From: Kofleriaceae bacterium
GTDB taxonomy: Bacteria > Myxococcota_A > Polyangia > Haliangiales > Haliangiaceae
Length of the DNA stretch: 64,000 nt
Direction of reading: 5' to 3'
NCBI GenBank assembly: GCA_018057825.1
Contig: JAGPCY010000034.1
Span: forward strand, 44,965-108,964
Shown here: positions 14,865 through 25,679 of the stretch, one piece after another
Position numbering within the stretch: the first letter of the stretch is position 1
Layout of the letters: every line of letters begins with the position of its first letter
Translations under genes and position numbers: made by a program
The notes under the pieces: model-generated
Told to the model about the DNA's origin: nothing
Seen by the model: the letters and a program-made list of their open reading frames with translations, nothing else
Database searches by the model: none

Positions 14865-15770
14865 TCAGCGCGCGCCGAAGAGCTCGCCCTTGGCGCCGTC
14901 GCGGATCGCCACGACCGCGGGATGGACCAGCTTGCGATCGACCGAGATCGCGTAGTAGCGGTCGCGCACCCCGGCCAGCTCGCCGACCACCGCGACGTGG
15001 TAGCGCGCCGCCACCAGCTCGGCGATCACCGTCGGCACGAACAGCACACCCATGCCGTCGGCGGCGAAGGCCTTGAGCAGCGCCGAGTCCTCGGCCTCGG
15101 CCACCACCCGCGGCGTGATGCCGTGGCGGGAGAAGTACGCCGACAAGGTCCGGCGCATCGGCGACTCCGACAGCGGCAGGAGCATGGGGGCGCCGTCGAG
15201 GCTGCCCGGGAAGCCCTTGCGCAGGCTGCGGACCAGGGCCGGCGGCGCCAGGGCGCTGACGCCCGACTCGCCGAGCAGGTGGTGGAAGGCGCGGACCGCC
15301 GACCCCGGCGGCACCGGAGCGTCGGCGATCACGACGTCGAGCTCGTGGGCCGCGAGATCGGCCAGCAGGCGCTCGAACCGGTCCTCGCGGCACACCAGGG
15401 TCACCGGCTCGGGCCCGGCCAGCGCCGGGGCCAACATCTGCCGGACCAGGAGCTTGGGCACCACGTCGGCGATCCCGACCGTCAACCGGAGCGGCCCGGT
15501 GGTGCGCTGGCCGCGGACCGCCTCGCGCAGCTCGGCCCCCAGCCCGAAGATCTCGTTGGCGTAGCGGTAGGCGATGCGCCCGGTCTCGGTGAGCGCCAGC
15601 TTGCGCCCGCGCTTCTCGAACAGCGCCACCCCGAGGGCCTCCTCGAGCTTCTTCACCTGGCTCGACAAGGTGGGATGGGACAGCCGCAACACCTTGCCGG
15701 CCGGCGCCAGCCCACCCTCGCGCGCGACCACCCAGAAGTACAGAAGGTGGTGGTAGTTGAGCCAAAACAT
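14865..15770 (-). CDS. nhaR: LysR-family regulator of the NhaR type
   Basis: The 301-residue protein has an N-terminal winged helix-turn-helix (about residues 5-64) and a LysR effector-binding domain. The opening FWLNYHHLLYFW, the RYANEIFGL segment and the long effector domain resemble E. coli NhaR, which activates nhaA in response to Na+ and also pga genes. No nhaA is seen here; the divergent neighbour is a TerC membrane protein, so that gene is the likely target (inference). No Shine-Dalgarno site precedes the ATG at 15770. The 3' end abuts hexamer array 1. Confidence 0.88.
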   Translation of the reverse strand: MFWLNYHHLLYFWVVAREGGLAPAGKVLRLSHPTLSSQVKKLEEALGVALFEKRGRKLALTETGRIAYRYANEIFGLGAELREAVRGQRTTGPLRLTVGIADVVPKLLVRQMLAPALAGPEPVTLVCREDRFERLLADLAAHELDVVIADAPVPPGSAVRAFHHLLGESGVSALAPPALVRSLRKGFPGSLDGAPMLLPLSESPMRRTLSAYFSRHGITPRVVAEAEDSALLKAFAADGMGVLFVPTVIAELVAARYHVAVVGELAGVRDRYYAISVDRKLVHPAVVAIRDGAKGELFGAR

Positions 15771-15779
15771 AGGGCGCTC

Positions 15780-15806
15780 TTTCGCTTCGAAAAACCCGAC
15801 GCGAAA
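15780..15806. promoter_or_regulatory. Inverted repeat, candidate NhaR operator
   Basis: TTTCGC (15780-15785) and GCGAAA (15801-15806) form a 6-bp inverted repeat with a 15-bp spacer in the 110-bp divergent gap between nhaR and terC. The region is unusually AT-rich for this window. LysR-type regulators usually bind such dyads between divergent genes. Confidence 0.45.
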
Positions 15807-15880
15807 CTAGCAAACATTCTCATCGACGCGGTAGCCGACCGACCCCAACCTGGCTCGATTCCCCTCCCCCGGAGGTCGCT

Positions 15881-17014
15881 ATGCTTTGGTTGTACGTCGG
15901 CTTCGTCGCCTTCATCCTCGCCCTCCTGGCACTCGACCTCGGGGTCTTTCACAAGGAAGACAAGCTCGACTCGGTCAAGGCCGCGCTCGGCTGGTCGGCC
16001 CTGTGGATCAGCCTCGGGGTGGCCTTCTCCGGGCTCATCTACCTCGGCTACGAGCACCATTGGCTCGGCCTGGGCACCGGGGTCGACACCATGGCGACGG
16101 CCCACGTCGGCCCCGACGGGGTGACCTACTACAACGACGGCGGCACCGCCGCGATCAAGTACCTGACCGGGTTCTTCGTCGAGAAGTCCCTGGCCATCGA
16201 CAACATCTTCGTGATCGCGATGATCTTCACCGCCCTGGCGGTGCCGTCGATGTATCAGCACCGGGTCCTGTTCTGGGGCATCCTCGGCGCGCTGATCATG
16301 CGCGGCATCATGATCGGCGCCGGCGCGGCGCTGATCACGCGCTTCTCCTGGATCATCTACGTCTTCGGCGGCTTCCTGATCCTGACCGGCGTGAAGATGC
16401 TGCTCCTGTCGGGCGGCGAAGGCGACGTCAGCGACAACCGCCTGGTGCGAATGATCCGACGGATCATCCCCATCACCCGGCGCTACCACGGCCACCGGTT
16501 CTTCGTCCGCGCCGGCTCGCCCGAGGCCGAGGCCCCGGCGACGCCCGGCGGCACCCACGAGCCCGACCCGGTGGCGGCGGCGGCCAAGAAGGGCGCGCTC
16601 CTGGCGACCCCGCTGTTCCTGGCGCTCCTCCTGGTCGAGTTCACCGACGTCATCTTCGCCGTCGACTCGATCCCGGCGATCTTCGCGATCACCACCGACC
16701 CGTTCATCGTCTTCACCTCCAACGTCTTCGCGATCCTCGGGCTGCGCAGCCTGTACTTCGCGCTGGCCGGGATGATGGATCGCTTCCGCTACTTGAAGCC
16801 GGCCCTGGCCACCGTGCTGGTGGTGATCGGCGGCAAGATGATGACCCACGGCTACCTGAAGGCCTGGCTGGGCGAGCACTTCAACTTCTACGTGATGGGC
16901 GTGGTCCTCGGCATCATCACGACCGGCGTCGTGACCTCGCTGTTCGCGACCCGCGGCGGCAAGGGCGCCGGCACCGACGCGCCGGCCACCCCGAACGCCC
17001 CGGCCCAGGCCTGA
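15881..17014 (+). CDS. TerC/Alx-family integral membrane protein
   Basis: The 377-residue protein has about nine membrane segments with conserved acidic residues inside them: FFVEKSLAIDNIFV near residue 107 and LVEFTDVIFAVDSIPA near residue 254. These are hallmarks of the TerC family, which is linked to tellurite resistance and to Mn2+ export (Alx, MeeF/MeeY). A cytoplasmic loop of about 60 residues, rich in Arg and Pro, separates the two halves. GGAGG sits 7 nt before the ATG. The divergent NhaR-type gene suggests control by an ion or pH signal. Confidence 0.93.
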   Translation: MLWLYVGFVAFILALLALDLGVFHKEDKLDSVKAALGWSALWISLGVAFSGLIYLGYEHHWLGLGTGVDTMATAHVGPDGVTYYNDGGTAAIKYLTGFFVEKSLAIDNIFVIAMIFTALAVPSMYQHRVLFWGILGALIMRGIMIGAGAALITRFSWIIYVFGGFLILTGVKMLLLSGGEGDVSDNRLVRMIRRIIPITRRYHGHRFFVRAGSPEAEAPATPGGTHEPDPVAAAAKKGALLATPLFLALLLVEFTDVIFAVDSIPAIFAITTDPFIVFTSNVFAILGLRSLYFALAGMMDRFRYLKPALATVLVVIGGKMMTHGYLKAWLGEHFNFYVMGVVLGIITTGVVTSLFATRGGKGAGTDAPATPNAPAQA

Positions 17015-17055
17015 CCGGGCCGTCCCAGCGGGCCGTCGGGCGCGGCGCCCCGCGA

Positions 17056-17084
17056 TTGACACCTGGCGCCGAGGCGCCTAACGA
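17056..17084 (+). promoter_or_regulatory. Candidate promoter of the CoA-transferase operon
   Basis: A perfect TTGACA (17056-17061) is followed after 17 bp by TAACGA (17079-17084), a weak -10. The ATG at 17094 starts 9 nt later, so the leader would be about 2 nt or absent. The spacer holds a repeated GGCGCC. Confidence 0.5.
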
Positions 17085-17093
17085 TCCGCGGCG

Positions 17094-17792
17094 ATGAACA
17101 AGGTCTTCGCCGACGCCACCGCGGCGCTCCACGACGTGACCGACGGCGCGGTCATCCTGTCGGGCGGGTTCGGGCTGTCGGGCAACCCCGAGCACTGCAT
17201 CCGCGAGCTGGCCCGACGCAAGGTCATGGGCCTGACGATCGTGTCGAACAACTGCGGCACGACCGACCGCGGCCTGGGCGTGCTCCTGGCCCAGGGCCAG
17301 GTCAAGAAGATGATCTCGTCGTACGTCGGCGAGAACAAGATCTTCGAGCAGCAGTTCCTGTCGGGCCAGCTCGAGGTCGAGCTGTGTCCGCAGGGCACCC
17401 TGGCCGAGCGCATCCGCGCCGGCGGCGCCGGCATCGAGGCGTTCTACACCCCGACCGGCTACGGCACCAAGGTCGCCGAGGGCAAGGACACCCGCGAGAT
17501 CAACGGCAAGCGCTGCGTCCTCGAGCACGCGATCCGCGGCGACCTCGCGATCGTCAAGGCGTGGAAGGGCGACGCCTGGGGGAACCTGGTGTTCCGCAAG
17601 ACCGCGCGCAACTTCAACCCGCTCATGGCCACCGCCGGCCGGATCACGATCGCCGAGGTCGAGGAGCTGGTGCCGGTCGGCGCGCTCGATCCCAACGCGA
17701 TCCACACGCCGTCGATCTACGTCCAGCGCATCTTCGTCGGCACCGCCTACGACAAGCCGATCGAGCAGCGCACCGTCCGCCCGCGGCGCTAG
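17094..17792 (+). CDS. scoA: 3-oxoacid CoA-transferase, subunit A
   Basis: This is the alpha subunit of a class I CoA-transferase that moves CoA from succinyl-CoA (or another donor) to acetoacetate or a similar 3-oxoacid. The 232 residues match the family. The CoA-binding glycine loop is [13 protein letters not shown] near residue 22. Subunit B follows after 53 bp. With the thiolase, 3-hydroxyacyl-CoA dehydrogenase and beta-keto acid cleavage enzyme nearby, it fits ketone-body and amino-acid breakdown. The exact substrate cannot be read from sequence. Confidence 0.95.
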   Translation: MNKVFADATAALHDVTDGAVILSGGFGLSGNPEHCIRELARRKVMGLTIVSNNCGTTDRGLGVLLAQGQVKKMISSYVGENKIFEQQFLSGQLEVELCPQGTLAERIRAGGAGIEAFYTPTGYGTKVAEGKDTREINGKRCVLEHAIRGDLAIVKAWKGDAWGNLVFRKTARNFNPLMATAGRITIAEVEELVPVGALDPNAIHTPSIYVQRIFVGTAYDKPIEQRTVRPRR

Positions 17793-17845
17793 GCCGCGTC
17801 GACCTGCGCCCGCCCCCGCCCACCTCGCGCCGCCCCGGAGACCCC

Positions 17846-18505
17846 ATGGCCCTCGACCGCAACCAGATCGCCCGCCGCGTCGCCGACGAGCTCGCCGACG
17901 GCTACTACGTCAACCTCGGCATCGGCATGCCGACCTTGGTCGCCAACTTCATCCCGGCCGGCATGGACGTGATCCTGCAATCGGAGAACGGCATGCTCGG
18001 GATCGGCCCGTTCCCCGAGGAGGGCGACGAGGATCCCGACCTGATCAACGCCGGCAAGCAGACGATCACCGCGATCCCCGGCTCGGCGTTCTTCGACTCG
18101 GCCGAGAGCTTCGCGATGATCCGCGGCGGCCACGTCGACGTGTCGATCCTCGGCGCCATGGAGGTGTCGGCGACCGGCGACCTCGCCAACTGGATGATCC
18201 CCGGCAAGATGGTGAAGGGCATGGGCGGGGCGATGGATCTGGTGGCCGGCTCGAAGCGGGTGATCGTGATGATGGAGCACGTCACCAAGGACGGCGCGCC
18301 CAAGATCCTCGAGCGCTGCACCTTGCCGGTGACCGGCGTGGGCTGCGTCCATACGATCGTGACCGAGCTGGCGGTGATCGACGTCGGCCCCGACGGCCTG
18401 ATCTTGCGCGAGCGCGCCCCGGGGGTGACGGTCGAGGCGATCCGGGCCGCCACCGGCGCGCCGCTGGCTGCGGCGGAGGACGTGCCGGAGATCGCGATCG
18501 CGTAG
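17846..18505 (+). CDS. scoB: 3-oxoacid CoA-transferase, subunit B
   Basis: The 219-residue beta subunit carries the catalytic glutamate, Glu47 in [10 protein letters not shown], which forms the enzyme-CoA thioester. The GIGMPTL motif near residue 25 and the [15 protein letters not shown] segment are typical of the family. CGGAG lies 6 nt before the ATG at 17846, which fixes the start. Hexamer array 2 begins just after the TAG. Confidence 0.96.
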   Translation: MALDRNQIARRVADELADGYYVNLGIGMPTLVANFIPAGMDVILQSENGMLGIGPFPEEGDEDPDLINAGKQTITAIPGSAFFDSAESFAMIRGGHVDVSILGAMEVSATGDLANWMIPGKMVKGMGGAMDLVAGSKRVIVMMEHVTKDGAPKILERCTLPVTGVGCVHTIVTELAVIDVGPDGLILRERAPGVTVEAIRAATGAPLAAAEDVPEIAIA

Positions 18506-18506
18506 G

Positions 18507-18717
<211 letters not shown>

Positions 18718-18758
18718 ATCTCACTCTCGATCCCCGAAGGAATCGCGCGGCCCTGCGC

Positions 18759-18764
18759 TACGAT
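18759..18764 (+). promoter_or_regulatory. TANNNT -10 hexamer, leaderless start of the hemerythrin gene
   Basis: TACGAT lies 7 nt before the ATG at 18772. There is no Shine-Dalgarno site and no TTGACA-like -35. Confidence 0.45.
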
Positions 18765-18771
18765 GCCGGCC

Positions 18772-19206
18772 ATGGGGTCCGCGCTCGCCGACGACATGGC
18801 CAGCCAGCATCAGGTGATCGATGCGCGGCTGGCCCGCGCCTCTGCCTTGCTCGACGACGGCGACGACGGCGCCGCGGCCCGCGAGGCCAACGCCATGGCC
18901 GCGGCGCTGCGCCACCACATCCGGCTCGAGGAGACCCACCTGTTCCCGGCCTACGCCGCGACCCCGGCCGCGACGCCGGGCCTGGTGGCGACGATGCACG
19001 CCCAGCACGCGGAGCTCGAGGTCCTGATCGCGGCGTTCACCGACGCGCTGGCGGCCGGGGCCCGCGGCAAGGCGCTGACCGCCAAGGCCGCGCTCCACGC
19101 CGCGCTGGGCGCCCACGACGACGAGGAGGAGGCGCTGTGCGCGGCCCTCGACGCCGCCCTCGGCCCCGCCGGCCTGACCCAGCTGGTGGCGGCGCTGCGC
19201 GGCTGA
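18772..19206 (+). CDS. Hemerythrin HHE-domain protein
   Basis: The 144-residue protein fits a four-helix hemerythrin-like domain that binds a non-heme diiron centre. Candidate ligands are the early QHQVID His, the [11 protein letters not shown] motif, the HAQHAEL motif and a late [11 protein letters not shown]is/Glu. Such proteins sense or carry O2, NO or iron in the cytoplasm. I chose the ATG at 18772 because the -10-like TACGAT overlaps the alternative ATG at 18763 and predicts transcription starting at 18772. Confidence 0.85.
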   Translation: MGSALADDMASQHQVIDARLARASALLDDGDDGAAAREANAMAAALRHHIRLEETHLFPAYAATPAATPGLVATMHAQHAELEVLIAAFTDALAAGARGKALTAKAALHAALGAHDDEEEALCAALDAALGPAGLTQLVAALRG

Positions 19207-19250
19207 CGCGACCGGCCGCGCCGGCGGTTCCCCTGGGCGCGCGGGCGCGG

Positions 19251-19256
19251 TAGGTT
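19251..19256 (+). promoter_or_regulatory. TANNNT -10 hexamer of the acyl-CoA mutase gene
   Basis: TAGGTT lies 9 nt before the GTG at 19266. No Shine-Dalgarno site is present. Confidence 0.45.
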
Positions 19257-19265
19257 CCCCCGGCC

Positions 19266-20900
<1,635 letters not shown>

Positions 20901-20902
20901 CC

Positions 20903-21556
20903 ATGGCGCCCCGCCCGCGCCGGGCCAAGGTCCCGGCCCCCCCGATCCGCCGCCAGCTCGCGCTGCCGGTGCCGACCTCGCCCTTGCGCGGCCCGATCCT
21001 CATCCTGGCCGACGCGATGTTCGATCAGGACCTGCCGACCCCGGCCCTGACCAACCGCGGGTTCGCCGAGAAGTTCGGCAACCCCAGCCACGGCCTCGAC
21101 GACGCCGCCCTGGCCCGCCTGCTCGCCGAGTTCGTCGGGCGCGGCTTCCTGCGCTGGCGCGGGCGCGCCGAGCACCTGCTGGGCCGGCCCGACGTGATCG
21201 GGCTGACCGCGGCCGGCGGCGCGGCCTGGGAGGCGGCGCGGTCGCCCGACTGGGATCGCTACGTCGACATCACCCTGCGCGAGACCAAGGACGACTGGCG
21301 CCTCGAGGTGCGGTCGCCGTCGAAGGACACCGCGTTCTCGTACCTGTCGGCCGGCGAGGCGGCGGCGCTCCACGTCCTCACCGGACGGCCGCGGTGGAAA
21401 AAGGTGCCGCGCGCCGCGGTCCTGCCGTGGCGCAAGATGTCGGTGTGGGTCGGGCGGGTGTCGTGCCGGATCCCGGCCCTGGCGCCCGATCCGGCGCGGT
21501 TCGCCAAGCAGTTCGTCGGCTGGCGGACCGCCAGGGATCTGCGCACCGCGGGCTGA
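20903..21556 (+). CDS. Protein of unknown function (217 aa)
   Basis: I do not recognise this protein. It has a basic N terminus (PRPRRAKVP), then an [13 protein letters not shown] segment, a helix-rich middle that could be winged-helix-like (residues ~45-110), and a Trp/Arg-rich C-terminal half. No signal peptide, membrane segment or catalytic motif is visible. The ATG lies 2 bp after the mutase stop, so the two are probably cotranscribed. Codon use is as GC-rich as in its neighbours, which supports a real gene. Confidence 0.75.
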   Translation: MAPRPRRAKVPAPPIRRQLALPVPTSPLRGPILILADAMFDQDLPTPALTNRGFAEKFGNPSHGLDDAALARLLAEFVGRGFLRWRGRAEHLLGRPDVIGLTAAGGAAWEAARSPDWDRYVDITLRETKDDWRLEVRSPSKDTAFSYLSAGEAAALHVLTGRPRWKKVPRAAVLPWRKMSVWVGRVSCRIPALAPDPARFAKQFVGWRTARDLRTAG

Positions 21557-21564
21557 CGCGGGGC

Positions 21565-21700
21565 GAGGCGGAGACGGCGGCCGAGGCCGAGACGGAGATC
21601 GAGGCCGAGACCGAGGCCGAGACCGAGACCGAGACCGAGGCCGAGACCGAGACCGAGACCGAGGCCGAGGCCGAGACCGAGACCGAGACCGAGGAGGAGG
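21565..21700. repeat. Hexamer array 3 (about 22 units of GAGNCS)
   Basis: GAGACC and GAGGCC dominate, with GAGACG, GAGATC and a final GAGGAG drift. It starts 8 bp after the stop of the 217-residue gene and ends about 135 bp before the ihf start. Confidence 0.97.
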
Positions 21701-21835
21701 GCGGCGGGGGCGCCCCGGATCGCACCAGCGGGTACGCAAGGGTTGCACCCGACCGACTTTCAGGCTTCCATGGAGGAGCCGAGTGCGAAGGGCCAGGCCA
21801 GCGGTATGGGGCCAGCTCCGCCGGGGGAGACCACC

Positions 21836-22230
<395 letters not shown>

Positions 22231-22234
<4 letters not shown>

Positions 22235-22259
22235 CAGGCGGCCCCGGCTTCCCAATACT
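22231..22259 (+). promoter_or_regulatory. Strong sigma-70-type promoter of the 46-aa basic protein
   Basis: A perfect TTGACA (22231-22236) and AATACT (22254-22259) are 17 bp apart, the best housekeeping-type promoter I see in the window. The -35 contains the TGA stop of the IHF-like gene (22232-22234). Confidence 0.75.
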
Positions 22260-22284
22260 GCGCGCCTTTCCAAGGAGCCTGCCC

Positions 22285-22425
22285 ATGGGTCGCCGTGATA
22301 GCCGCCGTTCGCCGAAGATGCGCCGCCGCAAGAGCCAGAACAAGCTGAAGGCGCGGATCGCCCGCAAGGTCGCCGCCGCCAAGGCCGCGAAGAAGCCCGC
22401 GCCGGCGCCGAGCAAGAAGAAGTAG
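22285..22425 (+). CDS. Very basic 46-residue protein
   Basis: The protein starts [20 protein letters not shown] and continues with Lys/Ala/Pro repeats; about half the residues are Lys or Arg. AAGGAG sits 8 nt before the ATG at 22285 and fixes the start. It has the strongest promoter in the window and follows a nucleoid protein, so an abundant nucleic-acid-binding product is likely: a nucleoid or ribosome-associated peptide (inference). The MGxxDxR start faintly recalls the small ribosomal protein bTHX, but I cannot establish homology. Confidence 0.8.
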   Translation: MGRRDSRRSPKMRRRKSQNKLKARIARKVAAAKAAKKPAPAPSKKK

Positions 22426-22454
22426 GTCGGAGACGTAGGTCGGGAGGAAATCGC

Positions 22455-22943
22455 GTGGTCGAGCCGTCGCGACCCGCCAGCCCTGCCGCGTCGCGCTGCG
22501 TGATGACGCAGATCGTGATGCCCAGCCACACCAATGGCTCGGGCGGGGTCATGTTCGGCGGGATCATGATGCAGTGGATCGACGTGTGCGCCGGGGTCGC
22601 AGCCATGCGCCACGCTGGCGGCCGCGTCACCACTGCGTCGATCGATCGCCTCGACTTCGTCCACCCGGTCCACGTCGGTGACGTCGTCGTCCTCGAGGCC
22701 CAGGTCAACTACGCCGGCCGGACCTCGATGGAGGTCGGGTGCCGGGTCGAGACCGAGGACATGCGCACGCGGTCGCGGCGCGCCACCACCGAGGCCTACC
22801 TGACCTTCGTCGCGATCGACGACGCCGGGGCGCCGCGCGCGATCCCGCAGCTCCTCCTCGAGTCGCCCGACGACCACCGCCGCCACGCCGAGGCCGCCGC
22901 CCGGCGGGCCGATCGGTTGCGCGCGGCGGGGCGTGCGCCGTGA
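22455..22943 (+). CDS. Acyl-CoA thioesterase, YciA/BACH type
   Basis: This single hot-dog domain protein (162 aa) hydrolyses acyl-CoA to free acid and CoA. The motif [14 protein letters not shown] carries the catalytic Asp and the central helix of the fold; [17 protein letters not shown] and the [12 protein letters not shown] strand complete the domain. GGGAGG precedes the GTG at 22455 by 7 nt. The C-terminal ~25 residues form a charged helix. Confidence 0.9.
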   Translation: MVEPSRPASPAASRCVMTQIVMPSHTNGSGGVMFGGIMMQWIDVCAGVAAMRHAGGRVTTASIDRLDFVHPVHVGDVVVLEAQVNYAGRTSMEVGCRVETEDMRTRSRRATTEAYLTFVAIDDAGAPRAIPQLLLESPDDHRRHAEAAARRADRLRAAGRAP

Positions 22944-22954
22944 CCGAGGTGCCG

Positions 22955-22960
22955 TAGGCT
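22955..22960 (+). promoter_or_regulatory. TANNNT -10 hexamer of ygfZ
   Basis: TAGGCT lies 6 nt before the ATG at 22967. No Shine-Dalgarno site at the usual distance. Confidence 0.45.
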
Positions 22961-22966
22961 GGCGCC

Positions 22967-23746
22967 ATGCTCGTCGACTTCTCCGGCTGGGGCCACCTGG
23001 CGGTCACCGGCGCCGATCGCGTCCGCTTCCTCCACGGCCTCTCCACGATCAACGTCACGGCGTTGCCGATCGACGGCCATGCCTGGGGCGCGATCCTGTC
23101 GCCCAAGGGCCGCGTGCTGTCGGTGATCGAGCTGACGATCGAGGCCGAGCGGATCCTGGTCCACGTCGAGCCGGCCCTGGTCGCGCCGACCCTGGCGCTC
23201 CTCGACAAGTACGCGGTCATGGACGACGTGGCCGCGGCGCCGATCGAGCTGACCGCGCACAAGCGCTGGACCTCCCCGACCCAGGCCTGGCAGGCGCCGT
23301 ACCAGTTCGGACCCGCGCCCGGGCCGGTGGCCAGCGCCGCCGAGGTCGAGGTCGCCCGGATCGAGGCCGGCCTGCTCCGCTACGGGGTCGACGTCGACGA
23401 CGACCACTTCCCCTTCGAGACCCCGCTGACCGCGCTCCTCGACTACGGCAAGGGCTGCTACGTCGGCCAGGAGCCGGTGTTCCGCGTCCACGCCCAGGGC
23501 CAGTCGGCCCGGACCCTGCGCGGCCTGCGCTTCGCCGACGGACCGCCGCCGGCGCCCGGGACCGCGGTCGCCCACCCGGCCAAGGCCGCCGCCGGCGTCG
23601 TGACCTCGTCGACCACCTCGCCGCGGCTCGGCCCGATCGCCCTGGCCTACCTGCATCGCGCGACCTGGGAGGTCGGCGGCGAGGTCACGGTCGACGGCCG
23701 TCCAGCGCGCGTCCACGCGCTGCCGTGGGCCGACGTCGAGTGGTAG
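22967..23746 (+). CDS. ygfZ: YgfZ/GcvT-family iron-sulfur repair protein
   Basis: YgfZ is a folate-binding GcvT-like protein that helps maintain Fe-S enzymes, including MiaB and other radical SAM proteins. The signature K-G-C-Y-x-G-Q-E appears as KGCYVGQEP near residue 164 with its conserved Cys. The N-terminal FLHGLSTINV and the LSPKGRVLSV segment match the family. At 259 residues it is slightly short of E. coli YgfZ (326). Its stop codon TAG is also the start of the next gene's -10 hexamer. Confidence 0.93.
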   Translation: MLVDFSGWGHLAVTGADRVRFLHGLSTINVTALPIDGHAWGAILSPKGRVLSVIELTIEAERILVHVEPALVAPTLALLDKYAVMDDVAAAPIELTAHKRWTSPTQAWQAPYQFGPAPGPVASAAEVEVARIEAGLLRYGVDVDDDHFPFETPLTALLDYGKGCYVGQEPVFRVHAQGQSARTLRGLRFADGPPPAPGTAVAHPAKAAAGVVTSSTTSPRLGPIALAYLHRATWEVGGEVTVDGRPARVHALPWADVEW

Positions 23747-23749
23747 CGT
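23744..23749 (+). promoter_or_regulatory. TANNNT -10 hexamer overlapping the ygfZ stop codon
   Basis: TAGCGT (its TAG is the stop of ygfZ) lies 6 nt before the GTG at 23756. Confidence 0.45.
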
Positions 23750-23755
23750 AGGTCG

Positions 23756-24994
23756 GTGCGTCAGGCCGCCCTCGCCCTCGCGCTCGCCACCGCGGCGTGC
23801 AGCGATCAGCCCCCGGCCGGCGACCGCTTCCCGATCTACGTCGATCGTCCGGGCGGCGCGCTGACCACGCAGGTCGCGATCGACGGCGCCGCGCCGGTGA
23901 CCGCGGTGATCGACGTGCTGTCGCCGCTGACCGTGGTCGACGTCGCGGCCGACGCCGCGCCGCGGCGCGCCGGCATCGACCTGACGATCCTCGGGCGCCG
24001 CGCGCCGGGCGACGACGCCCGGGTGACCCGGGCCCGCTTCCGCCCGACCGCGCTGTTCCAGCATCCGTGCGCGGCGGCCGAGGTCTGCACCGTCGGCGAT
24101 CCTGCGGCCCCGGTGCCGATCGGCGCGGTGATCGGAGGCGACACCCTGCGCGACGACGCCCTCCGGGTCCGCGCCGGCGACGACACGATCTACATCCTCG
24201 ACGACATCGCCGGCGAGGGCGCGGCCCGCGATCGCGCCTGCGACGCGGTGATCGACAGCGCGTTCCACGGCGGCGGCACGCTGGTGGTGGGCGGCACCGA
24301 GGTGGCGTTCGCCGGCCTGCGCCCAGCGGTCGGCCTGTGCCTGTCGCCCGACCCGTGCGCGGCCAGCGCCAGCGCCCGCGGGGTCGACGCGACCCTGCTG
24401 GTGTCGTCGGGCCTGGGGCCGTCGATCCTGGCGGCGTCGCGCTACGAGGCCTGGCGCCAGGTCAGCGGGGCCCCGGCGCTGGCCGACCTGCCCGAGGTCA
24501 CGGTGCGCCTGCCGTCGGGGGCGGTGACCGGCCGCGCCGGTCAGATCGATCGCTTCGCGATCGCCGGGCGGGCGGTGCCCCCCGATGGCGCGTGCCGCGA
24601 GATCTACCGCCACTACTACCTGACCGGCGCCGCCGCCTGCCTGGCCACCGGCGACGACCCCTGTGTCGACGACGACTCGTGCTCGGCCCCGGCGGTGGTC
24701 GAGCTCGCCACCGCGATCGCGGTCGTGGTGATCGCCGACGACGCGCCGCTCCTGCAGTCGCTCCGGGCCGAGCTGCGGCCCGGCCTGCCCGAGGTCGACG
24801 GCATCCTCGGCCTCGACGCCCTGACCGCGGTCGAGCTCGACGTCGACTACCCCAACACCCGCCTGCTGGTGCGCTGCGCCGGCGCCGGCTGCGCGCTGCG
24901 ACCGCCCTACCGCGACGGCACCAGCGCCGAGGTGATCGCGCAGTGCCTGGCGCGGGCCACGCCGGCGGTCGACGCCGGGGTCGACGCGCCGTGA
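23756..24994 (+). CDS. Lipoprotein with retropepsin-like segments
   Basis: The 412-residue protein starts with a short signal peptide and lipobox (LATAAC, Cys15), so it is probably a membrane-anchored lipoprotein. Two regions resemble halves of an aspartic-protease-like fold: VTAVIDVLSPLTVVD near residue 50 and VDGILGLDALTAVELDVDY near residue 350. The usual D-T/S-G catalytic triads are not obvious (VIDVLS and VDGILG instead), so activity is doubtful. Several Cys pairs suggest disulfides outside the cytoplasm. It sits 13 bp upstream of modB but does not look like ModA. GTG start. Confidence 0.75.
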   Translation: MRQAALALALATAACSDQPPAGDRFPIYVDRPGGALTTQVAIDGAAPVTAVIDVLSPLTVVDVAADAAPRRAGIDLTILGRRAPGDDARVTRARFRPTALFQHPCAAAEVCTVGDPAAPVPIGAVIGGDTLRDDALRVRAGDDTIYILDDIAGEGAARDRACDAVIDSAFHGGGTLVVGGTEVAFAGLRPAVGLCLSPDPCAASASARGVDATLLVSSGLGPSILAASRYEAWRQVSGAPALADLPEVTVRLPSGAVTGRAGQIDRFAIAGRAVPPDGACREIYRHYYLTGAAACLATGDDPCVDDDSCSAPAVVELATAIAVVVIADDAPLLQSLRAELRPGLPEVDGILGLDALTAVELDVDYPNTRLLVRCAGAGCALRPPYRDGTSAEVIAQCLARATPAVDAGVDAP

Positions 24995-25007
24995 ACCCGG
25001 AGCCGTG

Positions 25008-25679
25008 ATGGACTGGGGACCGCTGTACCTGTCGCTCGAGGCCGCGCTCATGGCGACCGTCCTGGCCGGCCTGGCCGGCATCGCGATCGGCGCGCTCCTG
25101 GCCAACCCGCGGACCCCGGGCCGCCACTTCTTCGACGCGATCGTCGCCGCGCCGATGGTGATGCCGCCGACCGTGCTCGGCTACTACGTGCTGGTCGCGG
25201 TCGGGCGCAAGAGCGCGCTAGGCGGCCTGTACCGCGACGTGGTCGGCTCGGATCTGACCTTCACCTTCCACGGCGTGGTGCTGGCGGCCGCGATCGGCGC
25301 GCTGCCGATGGTGGCCAAGGCCGCCCGCACCGCCTTCGAGGGCGTCGATCGCAAGCTCCTGGCCGCGGCCCGGACCCTGGGTGCAGGGCGAGTGCGCGCG
25401 TTCTTCACCATCGCCGTGCCGCTGGCGGCGCCCGGGTTGGTCGGTGGCCTCATGCTCGGCTTCGCCCGCGGCCTGGGCGACTTCGGCGTGACCCTGATGG
25501 TCGCCGGCGATATCCCCGGCGAGACCCAGTCGGCGCCGCTCGCGATCTACGATCACGTCCAGGCCGGGCGCGAGCACAGCGCGCTCCTCATGTCGCTGGT
25601 CTTGACCCTGTCGGCGGTGGCGATCCTGTTCGCGGTCAACGTCTTGACCGCGCGCCACACCCGGAGCGACGAGCGATGA
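25008..25679 (+). CDS. modB: Molybdate ABC transporter permease
   Basis: The 223-residue inner-membrane protein has about five membrane helices and the permease EAA loop (AARTLGAGRVRAFFTIAVPLAA near residue 120). The GLGDFGVTLMVAGDIPGETQ segment is typical of ModB-type permeases for molybdate or tungstate. I chose ATG 25008; the GTG immediately before it (25005) is in frame and equally close to the GGAG. The stop overlaps the modC start (ATGA). No binding protein (ModA) is next to it. Confidence 0.92.
   Translation: MDWGPLYLSLEAALMATVLAGLAGIAIGALLANPRTPGRHFFDAIVAAPMVMPPTVLGYYVLVAVGRKSALGGLYRDVVGSDLTFTFHGVVLAAAIGALPMVAKAARTAFEGVDRKLLAAARTLGAGRVRAFFTIAVPLAAPGLVGGLMLGFARGLGDFGVTLMVAGDIPGETQSAPLAIYDHVQAGREHSALLMSLVLTLSAVAILFAVNVLTARHTRSDER

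Noticed and set aside
23756..24994. The lipoprotein before modB as ModA
   Set aside because: It has aspartic-protease-like segments and many Cys residues, and none of the periplasmic binding protein features.
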